DNA from: Pseudomonas orientalis
Lineage (GTDB): Bacteria > Pseudomonadota > Gammaproteobacteria > Pseudomonadales > Pseudomonadaceae
DNA: 64,000 nucleotides
Assembly (NCBI RefSeq): GCF_002934065.1
Contig: NZ_CP018049.1
Coordinates: forward strand, 5,640,501-5,704,500
Reading direction: 5' to 3'
The translations under genes and the position numbers were made by a program. A model generated the notes under the pieces. That model ran no database searches. It saw only the letters and a list, made by a program, of their open reading frames with translations, and was not told the origin of the DNA. Below are positions 50,529 to 58,800 of the stretch, piece by piece; positions within the stretch are counted from its first letter, which is position 1; every line of letters begins with the position of its first letter.

Positions 50529-52211
50529 ATGTCTCCCGTCCTGCAAGATCGCCCTCTGGAACTGCAACAGTTGCTGCCTGCATTGATCGAGCAGCAACTG
50601 ATTACGCCAGAGACGGCGCGGCAACTATCGTCCGCTCCCGCCAGCGCCCGGCACCCCCTGGAATTGATCGCCGCACAAGGAACGTGCCTGGAAACACTGA
50701 CGCAGTGGCTGGCCCGGCACGTCGATCAGCCTTATCTACGCATCGACCCGTTGAAGATCGACGTGGCGACGGTGGTGCCGCTGATGTCCCACGCCTTCGC
50801 CCAGCGCCACGCCATTCTTGCAGTGGCTGTGGATGCGCGCAGCGTGACGGTTGCCAGCGCTCAGCCCCATGTCAGCGGCTGGGAGGCCGGGCTGTCCCAG
50901 GTACTCAAACGCTCGATCAAGCGCGTGGTGGCCAACCCCCAAACCCTCCAGCGCTGTATCAATGAATTTTACCGTCTGGCCAGATCGGTCAGCGGTGCCG
51001 ACCAGCAAATGGCGCCCCCCGGTACTGTCGAACGGCTCAGCCTGGGCGCCGGCGATAGCGAGCCGCATGCCGATGATGCGCATATCGTCAATATCGTCGA
51101 CTGGCTGTTGCAGTACGCCTTTGATCAACGGGCCAGCGATATCCATATCGAGCCCTGCCGCGAACAGGGACGTGTGCGCTTTCGCATTGACGGGCTATTG
51201 CATGACGTCTACCAATTTCCGCCCCAGGTCACCACCGCTGTCGTCAGCCGGCTGAAAAGCCTTGGGCGTATGAATGTGGCGGAAAAGCGCAAGCCCCAGG
51301 ATGGGCGCATCAACACGAAAACGGTGGGCGTTGAAGTGGAACTGCGCCTGTCGACCTTGCCCACCGCCTTCGGCGAAAAGTTGGTCATGCGCATTTTTGA
51401 TCCCCAGGTGCTGCTCAAGGATTTCGATCAACTGGGGCTGTCCGCCGACGATCAGCAGCGCTGGCAGATCATGACCCAACAGGCCAACGGCATCATTCTG
51501 GTCACCGGCCCCACCGGCTCGGGCAAGACCAGCACGCTCTACAGCACCCTCAGGCAACTGGCGACCCGGGAGGTCAACCTGTGCACGGTGGAGGACCCCA
51601 TCGAAATGGTCGAGCCGGCATTCAACCAGATGCAGGTGCAGCACAACATCGATCTGACCTTCGCCAGCGGTATCCGCGCGTTGCTGCGCCAGGACCCGGA
51701 CATCATCATGATCGGCGAGATTCGCGACCAGGAGACCGCCGAGATGGCGATCCAGGCCGCGCTGACCGGGCATCTGGTGCTGTCAACGCTGCACACCAAC
51801 GATGCGCCGAGCGCCATCAGCCGCTTGCAGGAGTTGGGCATCGCTCATTATTTGATCAAGGCGACGCTGATAGGCGTCATGGCACAGCGCCTGGTGCGCG
51901 TGCTGTGCCCCCATTGCAAACGCGGCGTGGCCGACGTCTACGCAGCGGTCGGGTGTGGAGAGTGCCGCGACAGTGGCTATCGGGGCAGGGCCGGGCTTTA
52001 CGAGATCATGGTCCTGGATGAAACCCTCAAGGCGCTGATCACCCCCGGCGCCGACGTTCAGGCCTTGCGCCATGCCGCACTCGGGCAAGGCATGCACAGC
52101 CTGCGGATGGCCGGCATGCAAAAGGTGAAGGCGGGGCTGACGACGCTGGCGGAAGTCCTCAGGGTTACCCCTGGGGATTCAGAAACAAATCCTTTGTGCA
52201 TTGGGCAATGA
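50529..52211 (+). CDS. GspE/PulE-family secretion ATPase (orphan)
   Basis: A 560-residue protein with the full layout of type II secretion/type IV pilus assembly ATPases: an N-terminal GspE-N domain (about 1-150), then the catalytic core with Walker A TGPTGSGKTSTLYSTL, the Asp box TVEDPIEMVEPAFNQ, Walker B DIIMIGEIRDQETAEMAIQAALTGH and the His box LVLSTLHTNDAPSA. The C-terminal tetracysteine zinc motif is present but short: CPHC and CGEC are separated by only 12 residues (normally about 25-30). ATG 50529 was preferred over 50478 because AGGA precedes it and there is no overlap. No gspF, pseudopilin or other secretion gene is within the window. Confidence 0.9.
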   Translation: MSPVLQDRPLELQQLLPALIEQQLITPETARQLSSAPASARHPLELIAAQGTCLETLTQWLARHVDQPYLRIDPLKIDVATVVPLMSHAFAQRHAILAVAVDARSVTVASAQPHVSGWEAGLSQVLKRSIKRVVANPQTLQRCINEFYRLARSVSGADQQMAPPGTVERLSLGAGDSEPHADDAHIVNIVDWLLQYAFDQRASDIHIEPCREQGRVRFRIDGLLHDVYQFPPQVTTAVVSRLKSLGRMNVAEKRKPQDGRINTKTVGVEVELRLSTLPTAFGEKLVMRIFDPQVLLKDFDQLGLSADDQQRWQIMTQQANGIILVTGPTGSGKTSTLYSTLRQLATREVNLCTVEDPIEMVEPAFNQMQVQHNIDLTFASGIRALLRQDPDIIMIGEIRDQETAEMAIQAALTGHLVLSTLHTNDAPSAISRLQELGIAHYLIKATLIGVMAQRLVRVLCPHCKRGVADVYAAVGCGECRDSGYRGRAGLYEIMVLDETLKALITPGADVQALRHAALGQGMHSLRMAGMQKVKAGLTTLAEVLRVTPGDSETNPLCIGQ

Positions 52212-52288
52212 AACCGTCCTTATCCGTGACGACACCGTTACAATCGACCGAACGTCGTGTCACTGACATCATCAGATAGGGAATCGCA

Positions 52289-53209
52289 ATGCAGATCGGA
52301 ACCGTACTGCTTCTTTTCGTGGGATTGGCCATTGCCATCCTGTTCATGGGTTTCAAGGTGGTGCCCCAGGGCTACCAGTGGACCGTCGAACGTTTCGGCC
52401 GCTATACCAATACCCTCAAGCCCGGCCTGAACATCATCATCCCGGTCATGGACCGCATCGGCCGCAAGATCAACGTGATGGAAAGCGTGCTGGATATCCC
52501 GCCCCAGGAAGTGATTACCGCCGACAACGCCACCGTGCAGATTGACGCCGTGTGCTTCTTCCAGGTGGTCAACACTGCCCAGGCCGCGTATGAGGTGAAC
52601 AACCTCGAACATGCCATTCGCAACCTGCTGCAAACCAATATCCGTACGGTGCTCGGCTCCATGGAGCTGGATGCCATGCTCAGCCAGCGCGACGGTATCA
52701 ACGAAAAGCTGTTGCGCACCGTCGACGAAGCCACGGCGCCGTGGGGCATCAAGATCACTCGTATCGAAATCAAGGACATCAGCCCGCCCGCCGACCTGAT
52801 GGCGGCCATGTCCGGGCAAATGAAAGCCGAGCGGATCAAGCGTGCGCAGATCCTCGAAGCCGAAGGCCTGCGAGCCTCGGCGATCCTTACCGCCGAGGGC
52901 AAGAAACAGGCGCAGATCCTCGAGGCCGAGGGTAGCCGCCAGGCCGCCTTCCTCGAATCCGAAGCCCGTGAACGGCAGGCCGAGGCTGAAGCCCGCGCGA
53001 CCCAGGTGGTCTCGGAAGCGATCGCCTCCGGCAACGTCCAGGCGGTGAACTACTTCGTCGCGCAGAAATACATCGATGCCCTGGGCAAGCTGGCATCGGC
53101 CAACAACAGCAAAGTTATCCTGATGCCGCTGGAAGCCAGCCAGGTGATTGGTGCCGTGGGCGGTATCGGCGAGATCGTCAAAGCCACCTTCGACAACAAG
53201 AAAGGCTGA
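52289..53209 (+). CDS. qmcA: SPFH/stomatin-family membrane protein (QmcA-like)
   Basis: A 306-residue membrane-anchored protein: N-terminal helix (about 4-24), then the SPFH/band-7 domain (GFKVVPQGYQWTVERFGRYTNTLKPGLNIIIPVMDRIGRKINVME). It ends in a coiled-coil with alternating Ala/Glu (QILEAEGLRASAILTAEGKKQAQ...). Members form large oligomers at the inner membrane and act with NfeD-type partners. The next gene, 10 bp downstream, is an NfeD protein, the standard pairing. Confidence 0.93.
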   Translation: MQIGTVLLLFVGLAIAILFMGFKVVPQGYQWTVERFGRYTNTLKPGLNIIIPVMDRIGRKINVMESVLDIPPQEVITADNATVQIDAVCFFQVVNTAQAAYEVNNLEHAIRNLLQTNIRTVLGSMELDAMLSQRDGINEKLLRTVDEATAPWGIKITRIEIKDISPPADLMAAMSGQMKAERIKRAQILEAEGLRASAILTAEGKKQAQILEAEGSRQAAFLESEARERQAEAEARATQVVSEAIASGNVQAVNYFVAQKYIDALGKLASANNSKVILMPLEASQVIGAVGGIGEIVKATFDNKKG

Positions 53210-53219
53210 GGTCGCCACC

Positions 53220-53666
53220 ATGTGGGATTTCCTGCAGCATCTTTCGTTCTGGGACTGGTTGGCGCTGGGCACCGTGTTGTTGATTCTCGAGGTGTTCGGT
53301 GCCGGAGGCTACCTGTTGTGGATGGGTATCGCCGCAGCGGCCGTGGGCGTGATCAAGTTTATTGTCCCGCCCCTTGGACTTGAGTGGCAACTGCTGCTGT
53401 TTGCCCTGTTGTCGATATTGACGGCCGTGTACTGGTGGAGACGCCAACGCAGCAGCGCCAAGGCCAGCGACCAGCCCGGCTTGAACGAGCGCGGCTCAGA
53501 GCTGGTCGGGCGCACGTTCGTGGTGCATCAGGCGATAGTGGACGGCAGGGGCAAGGTCAAGGTCGGCGATGGCGTATGGATGGTCACCGGTACCGATGCC
53601 CCTGTAGGCTCTCAAGTCCGCGTGATTGGGCAGGATGGCGTGGTTTTAAAGGTTGAAACTGTTTAG
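53220..53666 (+). CDS. NfeD-family membrane protein (short form)
   Basis: A 148-residue protein with three N-terminal hydrophobic helices (about 15-35, 36-55, 60-78) and a C-terminal soluble OB-like domain (GSELVGRTFVVHQAIVDGRGKVKVGDGVWMVTGTDAPVGSQVRVIGQDGVVLKVE). This is the short NfeD form without the ClpP-like protease domain. Start: ATG at 53220 (MWDFLQHL). It is coupled to the stomatin gene and probably forms a complex with it in the membrane. Confidence 0.9.
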   Translation: MWDFLQHLSFWDWLALGTVLLILEVFGAGGYLLWMGIAAAAVGVIKFIVPPLGLEWQLLLFALLSILTAVYWWRRQRSSAKASDQPGLNERGSELVGRTFVVHQAIVDGRGKVKVGDGVWMVTGTDAPVGSQVRVIGQDGVVLKVETV

Positions 53667-53734
53667 TCAGTGATGGAACTGGATAAGGTTAACTACAATC
53701 AAAACGTACAGATAACCCACCGGAGTCACCCATC

Positions 53735-54049
53735 ATGCGTCTTAAATATGCTGTCGCAACCCTCGCTGTGCTCTCCCTCCCTGTCGGCTCAGCCATGGCC
53801 GACAGCTTCTGGCGTAATGTCATCTCGTCGGGCGCCACCACCGGCTCGACCTACCTGACCTTCAAGGACCACAAAATGGTCGTCGCCGCCCAGGACGACG
53901 CCGGCAGCTTCGTCGCCAGCGACGGCGGCATCCGCGGCCCGTACCTGGAGGCGGCCATGCAGAAAGTGCGCGCCGACAACCCTGGCCTGCAGGCCACGGA
54001 CATGGAACTGGCCAACGCCATCCTCGCGAAGAACGCTGTTACCGAGTAA
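53735..54049 (+). CDS. Exported DUF2388-domain protein
   Basis: A 104-residue secreted or periplasmic protein, signal peptide about 1-22 (LKYAVATLAVLSLPVGSAMA, cleavage after AMA). The mature part is SFWRNVISSGATTGSTYLTFKDHKMVVAAQDDAGSFVASDGGIRGPYLEAAMQKVRAD, the DUF2388 pattern found mainly in Pseudomonas. Unknown function. Its own terminator follows. Confidence 0.87.
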   Translation: MRLKYAVATLAVLSLPVGSAMADSFWRNVISSGATTGSTYLTFKDHKMVVAAQDDAGSFVASDGGIRGPYLEAAMQKVRADNPGLQATDMELANAILAKNAVTE

Positions 54050-54061
54050 CGACTACAGCGT

Positions 54062-54094
54062 AAAAAATGCCGCTTTTTCAAGCGGCATTTTTTT
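54062..54094 (+). terminator. Intrinsic terminator of the DUF2388 gene
   Basis: AAAAAATGCCGCTT-TTTC-AAGCGGCATTTTTTT: a strong stem with A and T runs, 13 bp after the stop codon. Confidence 0.92.
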
Positions 54095-54206
54095 GCCTGC
54101 AACATGACGAATCGTTCACGGGCGACAGGCTATATTCAGTCGAGCCGTGCAACCATGCAGGACTCACACGTCCATCACTCATCGCCTACCGGATGCCTTC
54201 TTCGTC

Positions 54207-55349
54207 ATGAGCCAACAGCCTTTCCTGCCGTTCTCCAAACCTACCATTGACGAAGCCACGATCTCGGCGGTCGGCGATGTCCTGCGTTCCGGCTGGATCA
54301 CCAGTGGGCCGAAGGTGCAGGCATTCGAAGCGCAGTTGTCGGAATACTTTGGCGGCCGCCCGGTGCGCACCTTCAACTCCGGCACCTGCACCATGGAGAT
54401 TGCCTTGCGCATCGCCGGCATCGGGCCTGGGGATGAAGTCATCACTACGCCGATCTCCTGGGTCGCCACGGCCAACGTCATCCTCGAGGTGGGCGCCACC
54501 CCGGTCTTTGCCGATATCGACCCGGTCACCCGCAACATCGATCTGGCTCAGGTTGAAGCGGCGATCACCCCGCGCACCAAGGCGATCATCCCGGTCTACC
54601 TGGCCGGCTTGCCCCTGGATATGCCGATGCTCTATGCGCTGGCCAACAAGTACAAGCTGCGCATCGTCGAGGATGCCGCCCAGGCGCTGGGGTCCAGCTG
54701 GGACGGGGAACGCATTGGCGCTACCGGCGACTTCGTGTCGTTCAGCTTCCAGGCGAACAAGAACATCACCTCATCCGAAGGCGGCTGCCTGGTGTTGAAC
54801 AACGCTGAAGAAGCCCGCCTGGCCGAAAAATACCGCCTGCAAGGTGTGACCCGCAGCGGTTTCGATGGCCTGGATGTGGACGTGCTGGGCGGCAAGTTCA
54901 ACATGACCGATATCGCCGCCGCCATCGGCCTCGGGCAATTTGCCCACATCGAGAAGATCACCGCCCATCGCCAGAACCTGGCACGCCACTACTTCGAATG
55001 CTTCGGCAGTGATTTTGAACAACAGTACGGCGCGCAACTGCCGCCGGCGGACTTCGAAAACAGCAACTGGCACCTGTTCCAACTGGTATTGCCGGAGCGT
55101 CAGGATGGTCTGCCCGCCCGCGCTACGTTTATGGAGCAGATGCAGGCCCTTGGCGTCGGCATTGGCTATCACTACCCGCCCATCCACCTGCTGAGCCTGT
55201 ATCGGGCACAGGGTTTCAAGGAAGGGATGTTCCCGGTGGCGGAGCGTGTTGGGCGATTGATCGTGTCGTTGCCGATGTTCACGGCGATGACGGAAGCGGA
55301 TGTGGAGCGGGCTGTGGCGGCGGTCAAAACGATATTGAAAGCAGGCTGA
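54207..55349 (+). CDS. DegT/DnrJ/EryC1/StrS-family PLP aminotransferase (ArnB-like)
   Basis: A 380-residue sugar aminotransferase-like enzyme. It starts MSQQPFLPFSKPTIDEATIS (the ArnB-like N-terminus), then GPGDEVITTPISWVATANVILEVGATPVFADIDP. The acidic PLP partner is in RIVEDAAQALGSSWDGERIG and the PLP lysine in SFSFQANKNITSSEGG. GGKFNMTDIAAAIGLGQ follows. Such enzymes aminate nucleotide 4-keto sugars (UDP-L-Ara4N, viosamine and others). The substrate is unknown, since no sugar-nucleotide or glycosyltransferase gene is adjacent. ATG 54207 is preferred over 54147 by family N-terminus. Confidence 0.88.
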   Translation: MSQQPFLPFSKPTIDEATISAVGDVLRSGWITSGPKVQAFEAQLSEYFGGRPVRTFNSGTCTMEIALRIAGIGPGDEVITTPISWVATANVILEVGATPVFADIDPVTRNIDLAQVEAAITPRTKAIIPVYLAGLPLDMPMLYALANKYKLRIVEDAAQALGSSWDGERIGATGDFVSFSFQANKNITSSEGGCLVLNNAEEARLAEKYRLQGVTRSGFDGLDVDVLGGKFNMTDIAAAIGLGQFAHIEKITAHRQNLARHYFECFGSDFEQQYGAQLPPADFENSNWHLFQLVLPERQDGLPARATFMEQMQALGVGIGYHYPPIHLLSLYRAQGFKEGMFPVAERVGRLIVSLPMFTAMTEADVERAVAAVKTILKAG

Positions 55350-55358
55350 TTACTTAAT

Positions 55359-55445
55359 GTGGGAGGGGGCTTGCCCCCGATTGAGGTGGGTCAGCCACTG
55401 ATGAGGAGACTGACACTCCGCCATCGGGGGCAAGCCCCCTCCCAC
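55359..55445. repeat. REPIN 16, aminotransferase/gcvH convergent junction
   Basis: A canonical head-to-head REP pair, ending 15 bp from the gcvH stop. It lies where gcvP would begin if the glycine cleavage operon were complete. Confidence 0.92.
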
Positions 55446-55459
55446 ATTGGGTTCTGTGT

Positions 55460-55843
55460 TTACTCGCCGATAGCGGCTTTGTAGCCGGCAGCGTCCAGCA
55501 GTTTCTCCAGATCAGCCGCGTTGCTTGGCTTGAGCTTGAAGATCCAGGCGCCGTAGGGGTCGGAGTTCAACAGCTCAGGACTCCCACCCAACTCTTCGTT
55601 GACCGCAATCACCTCGCCTGCAACCGGGGCATAGATGTCCGAAGCAGCTTTCACCGACTCAACCACCCCCGCCTGGCCCTGGGCTTCAAATGTGGCACCC
55701 ACCTCGGCCAGCTCAACAAACACCACATCGCCCAACGCTTCCTGAGCATGGTCGGAGATCCCGACGGTCACGCTGCCGTCGGCTTCCAGACGGGCCCACT
55801 CATGACTTTCGGCAAAACGCAGGTCGGCAGGGATATTGCTCAT
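55460..55843 (-). CDS. gcvH: Glycine cleavage system H protein
   Basis: The lipoyl carrier of the glycine cleavage complex, 127 residues. The lipoylated lysine is K65 in GVVESVKAASDIYAPVAGEVIAVNEEL, the standard site. The N-terminus MSNIPADLRFAESHEWARLE is typical; the in-frame ATG 15 bp upstream is less likely. It follows gcvT by 53 bp. The gene after it (gcvP) is missing from this position. Confidence 0.95.
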   Translation of the reverse strand: MSNIPADLRFAESHEWARLEADGSVTVGISDHAQEALGDVVFVELAEVGATFEAQGQAGVVESVKAASDIYAPVAGEVIAVNEELGGSPELLNSDPYGAWIFKLKPSNAADLEKLLDAAGYKAAIGE

Positions 55844-55896
55844 AGTCTGTGTCCTCAAGAAGAAATGTCAGCGGCCAGTGGCCTGCCGGAAAATAG

Positions 55897-56979
55897 TTAG
55901 ATCAAGGTTTTGCCATGGCGGACGAAGGTCGGCTTGACCACTCGAACCGGGTACCACTTACCGCGGATTTCCACTTCGGCCCGGTCGGCGGTCGCCGTCG
56001 GTACACGCGCCAGGGCAATGGATTTGCTAAGCGTAGGTGAGAAACTACCACTGGTGATCTCCCCTTCGCCAACATTGGCGATACGAACTACCTGGTGAGC
56101 ACGCAGAACCCCACGTTCTTCCAGGACCAGCCCGACCAATTTGAACTGCACACCGGCCGCTTTTTCCGCTTCCAGCGCGGCGCGGCCGATAAAATTGCGC
56201 CCTGCCGGTTCCCAGGCGATGCTCCAGGCCATGTTGGCCGCCAGGGGCGACACCTGCTGGTGGATATCCTGACCATACAGGTTCATGCCGGCCTCCAGGC
56301 GCAAGGTATCGCGCGCGCCGAGACCGATGGGGGAAATACCGGCGCCCACCAGGTCGTTGAAAAACCCCGGCGCCTGGTCGGCAGGCAGGACAATTTCCAG
56401 ACCGTCTTCGCCGGTGTAACCGGTGCGGGCGATAAACCAGTCGCCGTCGGCCTGGCCTTCGAACGGTTTGAGCTGATGGATCAGGGTGCCACGGGACTGG
56501 GTCACCAGTTCGGCGATCTTCTGCCGCGCGTGGGGCCCTTGAATGGCGAGCATGGCCAGCTCGGAGCGCTCCTGCAACTGCACTTGATAGCTGCCCAGTT
56601 GCGCCTGCATCCAGGCCATGTCCTGGTCACGGGTGGCGGCGTTGACCACCAGTCGGTATCCGGTTTCGGTACGGTAGACGATCATGTCGTCCACCACCCC
56701 GCCCTGCTCGTTGAGCATGGCGCTGTACAACGCACGGCCGCAGCCGTGCAATCGATCGACATCATTGGCCAGCAGGTGCTGGAGCCATTCCTTGGCCTGG
56801 GGGCCGGTGACATCGATCACGGTCATATGAGATACATCGAACACCCCGCAGTCGCGCCGCACCTGATGGTGCTCCTCAACTTGCGAGCCGTAATGCAAAG
56901 GCATATCCCAACCGCCAAAATCGACCATTTTCGCGCCGAGGGCGAGATGCAGGTCATACAGAGGCGTACGCTGTCCCAT
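55897..56979 (-). CDS. gcvT: Glycine cleavage system T protein (aminomethyltransferase)
   Basis: THF-dependent aminomethyltransferase that releases NH3 and makes methylene-THF from the H-protein intermediate, 360 residues. It begins MGQRTPLYDLHLALGAKMVDFGGWDMPLHYG, with the family motifs CGVFDVSHMTVIDVTGPQAKEWLQ, GVVDDMIVYR and IARTGYTGEDGLEI, and the closing LARVPTATADRAEVEIRGKWYPVRVVKPTFVRHGK. Start: ATG at 56979. Operon with gcvH. Confidence 0.95.
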   Translation of the reverse strand: MGQRTPLYDLHLALGAKMVDFGGWDMPLHYGSQVEEHHQVRRDCGVFDVSHMTVIDVTGPQAKEWLQHLLANDVDRLHGCGRALYSAMLNEQGGVVDDMIVYRTETGYRLVVNAATRDQDMAWMQAQLGSYQVQLQERSELAMLAIQGPHARQKIAELVTQSRGTLIHQLKPFEGQADGDWFIARTGYTGEDGLEIVLPADQAPGFFNDLVGAGISPIGLGARDTLRLEAGMNLYGQDIHQQVSPLAANMAWSIAWEPAGRNFIGRAALEAEKAAGVQFKLVGLVLEERGVLRAHQVVRIANVGEGEITSGSFSPTLSKSIALARVPTATADRAEVEIRGKWYPVRVVKPTFVRHGKTLI

Positions 56980-57135
56980 GGGTTTCTCCTTCCGGGCTTG
57001 GCGAAGGTGCGCAGAGCTGCCACTTGCGCCGAACACCTTGAACGACAAGGCCCGCAGCCACATACAGCAGGTCGATCCGAAAGACGGAGCACACCGAATG
57101 CCGCGCATTGTAGCCGCAAGCTGTAGGACTGGCAC

Positions 57136-58752
57136 CTAGCCGATTTGTCGTGCGGAGCGCCGAATCAACCCGATGACCGGCAACAACCCGACCAGCACCA
57201 GGGTCAACGCCGGCAGCGAGGCCCGCGCCCATTCCCCTTCACTGGTCATTTCAAAGATGCGCACCGCCAGGGTGTCCCAGCCAAACGGGCGCATCAGCAA
57301 GGTGGCGGGCATTTCCTTGAGCACATCGACAAACACCAGCAGCGCCGCGCTCAGGGTGCCGGGCAGCAGGAGCGGCAGATACACCTTGCAAAACAGTTGT
57401 GGCCCACTCACGCCCAGGCTGCGTGCGGCCTCGGGCAACGATGGGCGAATACGCGCCAGGCTGTTTTCCAGAGGTCCGTAGGCGACCGCCAGGAATCGCA
57501 CCAGATACGCCAGCACCAGCGCCGACAGGCTGCCCAGCAGCAACGGCTTGCCCGCGCCGCCCAGCCAGCCCGACAGCGGCACCACCAGTTCGCGGTCCAG
57601 ATAGCTGAAGGCCAACATGATCGACACCGCCAACACCGACCCGGGCAAGGCATAACCGACATTCGCCAGGCTGATGCCGGAGCGGATCGCCCGCGTCGGC
57701 GCCAGGCGGTTGGCGAACGCCAGTATCAGCGCCACGCTGACAGTCACCAGCGCCGCTATCCCACCCAGGTACAGCGTATGCACGATCAGGCCGGTGTAGC
57801 GCTCATCCAGGTCGAAGCGGCCGCGCTGCCAGAACCAGGCCACCAGTTGCAGCATCGGGATCACAAACGCGCAGGCGAACACCAGGCCACACCAACCGCT
57901 GGCCGCGGCCGCCTTGACCCCACGCAGGTGATACAGCGCCTTGCTGCGCGGGCGCTCGTTGCCGGGCCGGCTCGCTCCACGCGCGCGCCGTTCGCCATAC
58001 AGCACCAGCATCACCACCAGCAACAACAGGCTGGCCAGTTGAGCGGCGCTGGACAGGCTGAAAAAGCCGTACCAGGTTTTATAGATGGCGGTGGTGAATG
58101 TGTCGAAATTGAACACCGAGACCGCACCAAAATCCGCCAGGGTTTCCATCAGGGCCAAGGCGACACCAGCACCAATCGCCGGCCGCGCCATGGGCAGCGC
58201 CACGCGCCAGAACGCCTGCCACGGCGACTGGCCCAGCACCCGTGCCGCTTCCATCAAGCCCTTGCCCTGGGCCAGGAATGCCGAACGCGCCAGCAGATAG
58301 ACATAGGGGTAGAACACCAGCACCAAGACGATGATCACGCCGCTGGTGGAGCGCACGCGGGGCAGGCGCAGCCCCGCGCCGAACCCTTCGCGCAGCAGGG
58401 TCTGCACCGGGCCTGCAAAGTCCAGCAGTCCTACAAACACGAAGGCCAGCACATAGGCCGGAATCGCAAAGGGCAGCATCAACGCCCAATCCAGCCAGCG
58501 CCGCCCCGGGAACTCGCAGAGGCTGGTCAGCCAGGCCAGGCTCACCCCCAGCAAGGTCACGCCAACGCCGACGCCGAGTACCAGGGTCAAGGTGTTGCCC
58601 AGCAAGCGAGGCATCTGGGTGTCCCACAGGTGGGACCAGATTTGTTGATCGATGCTTTGCCAGGACAGCAACAGCACGCTCAGCGGCAGCAGCACCAGGG
58701 CGGCGATGGTGAAGACCGGCAGGTACCAGCGGCGTTGGGCGGGGTGGGCCAA
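57136..58752 (-). CDS. Fe(III) ABC transporter permease (FbpB/AfuB type)
   Basis: A large fused permease of about 538 residues with two copies of the BPD permease module and about twelve helices. The N-terminal half carries an EAA-like loop (MEAARVLGQSPWQAFWRVALPMARPAI) and the C-terminal half another (LPEAARSLGVSGPQLFCKVYLPLLLPGTL). No ATG is well placed: the frame runs upstream into REPIN 17, so I chose the TTG at 58752, which follows AGGGAA by 7 bases, giving AHPAQRRWYLPVF. Alternative starts are possible. It is downstream of the ferric-binding protein on the same strand; the ATPase is not nearby. Confidence 0.85.
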   Translation of the reverse strand: MAHPAQRRWYLPVFTIAALVLLPLSVLLLSWQSIDQQIWSHLWDTQMPRLLGNTLTLVLGVGVGVTLLGVSLAWLTSLCEFPGRRWLDWALMLPFAIPAYVLAFVFVGLLDFAGPVQTLLREGFGAGLRLPRVRSTSGVIIVLVLVFYPYVYLLARSAFLAQGKGLMEAARVLGQSPWQAFWRVALPMARPAIGAGVALALMETLADFGAVSVFNFDTFTTAIYKTWYGFFSLSSAAQLASLLLLVVMLVLYGERRARGASRPGNERPRSKALYHLRGVKAAAASGWCGLVFACAFVIPMLQLVAWFWQRGRFDLDERYTGLIVHTLYLGGIAALVTVSVALILAFANRLAPTRAIRSGISLANVGYALPGSVLAVSIMLAFSYLDRELVVPLSGWLGGAGKPLLLGSLSALVLAYLVRFLAVAYGPLENSLARIRPSLPEAARSLGVSGPQLFCKVYLPLLLPGTLSAALLVFVDVLKEMPATLLMRPFGWDTLAVRIFEMTSEGEWARASLPALTLVLVGLLPVIGLIRRSARQIG

Positions 58753-58800
58753 AAGCAAATTCCCTGGGAATGGACTGTCTGACAGCAGACATAAAACAGT

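Noticed and set aside
56980..57135. Glycine riboswitch upstream of gcvT
   Set aside because: I could not find the tandem aptamer core or an associated terminator in the 156 bp upstream of gcvT.
57145..58782. 545-codon Q/R-rich open frame opposite the iron permease gene
   Set aside because: Low-complexity antisense translation; no motif.
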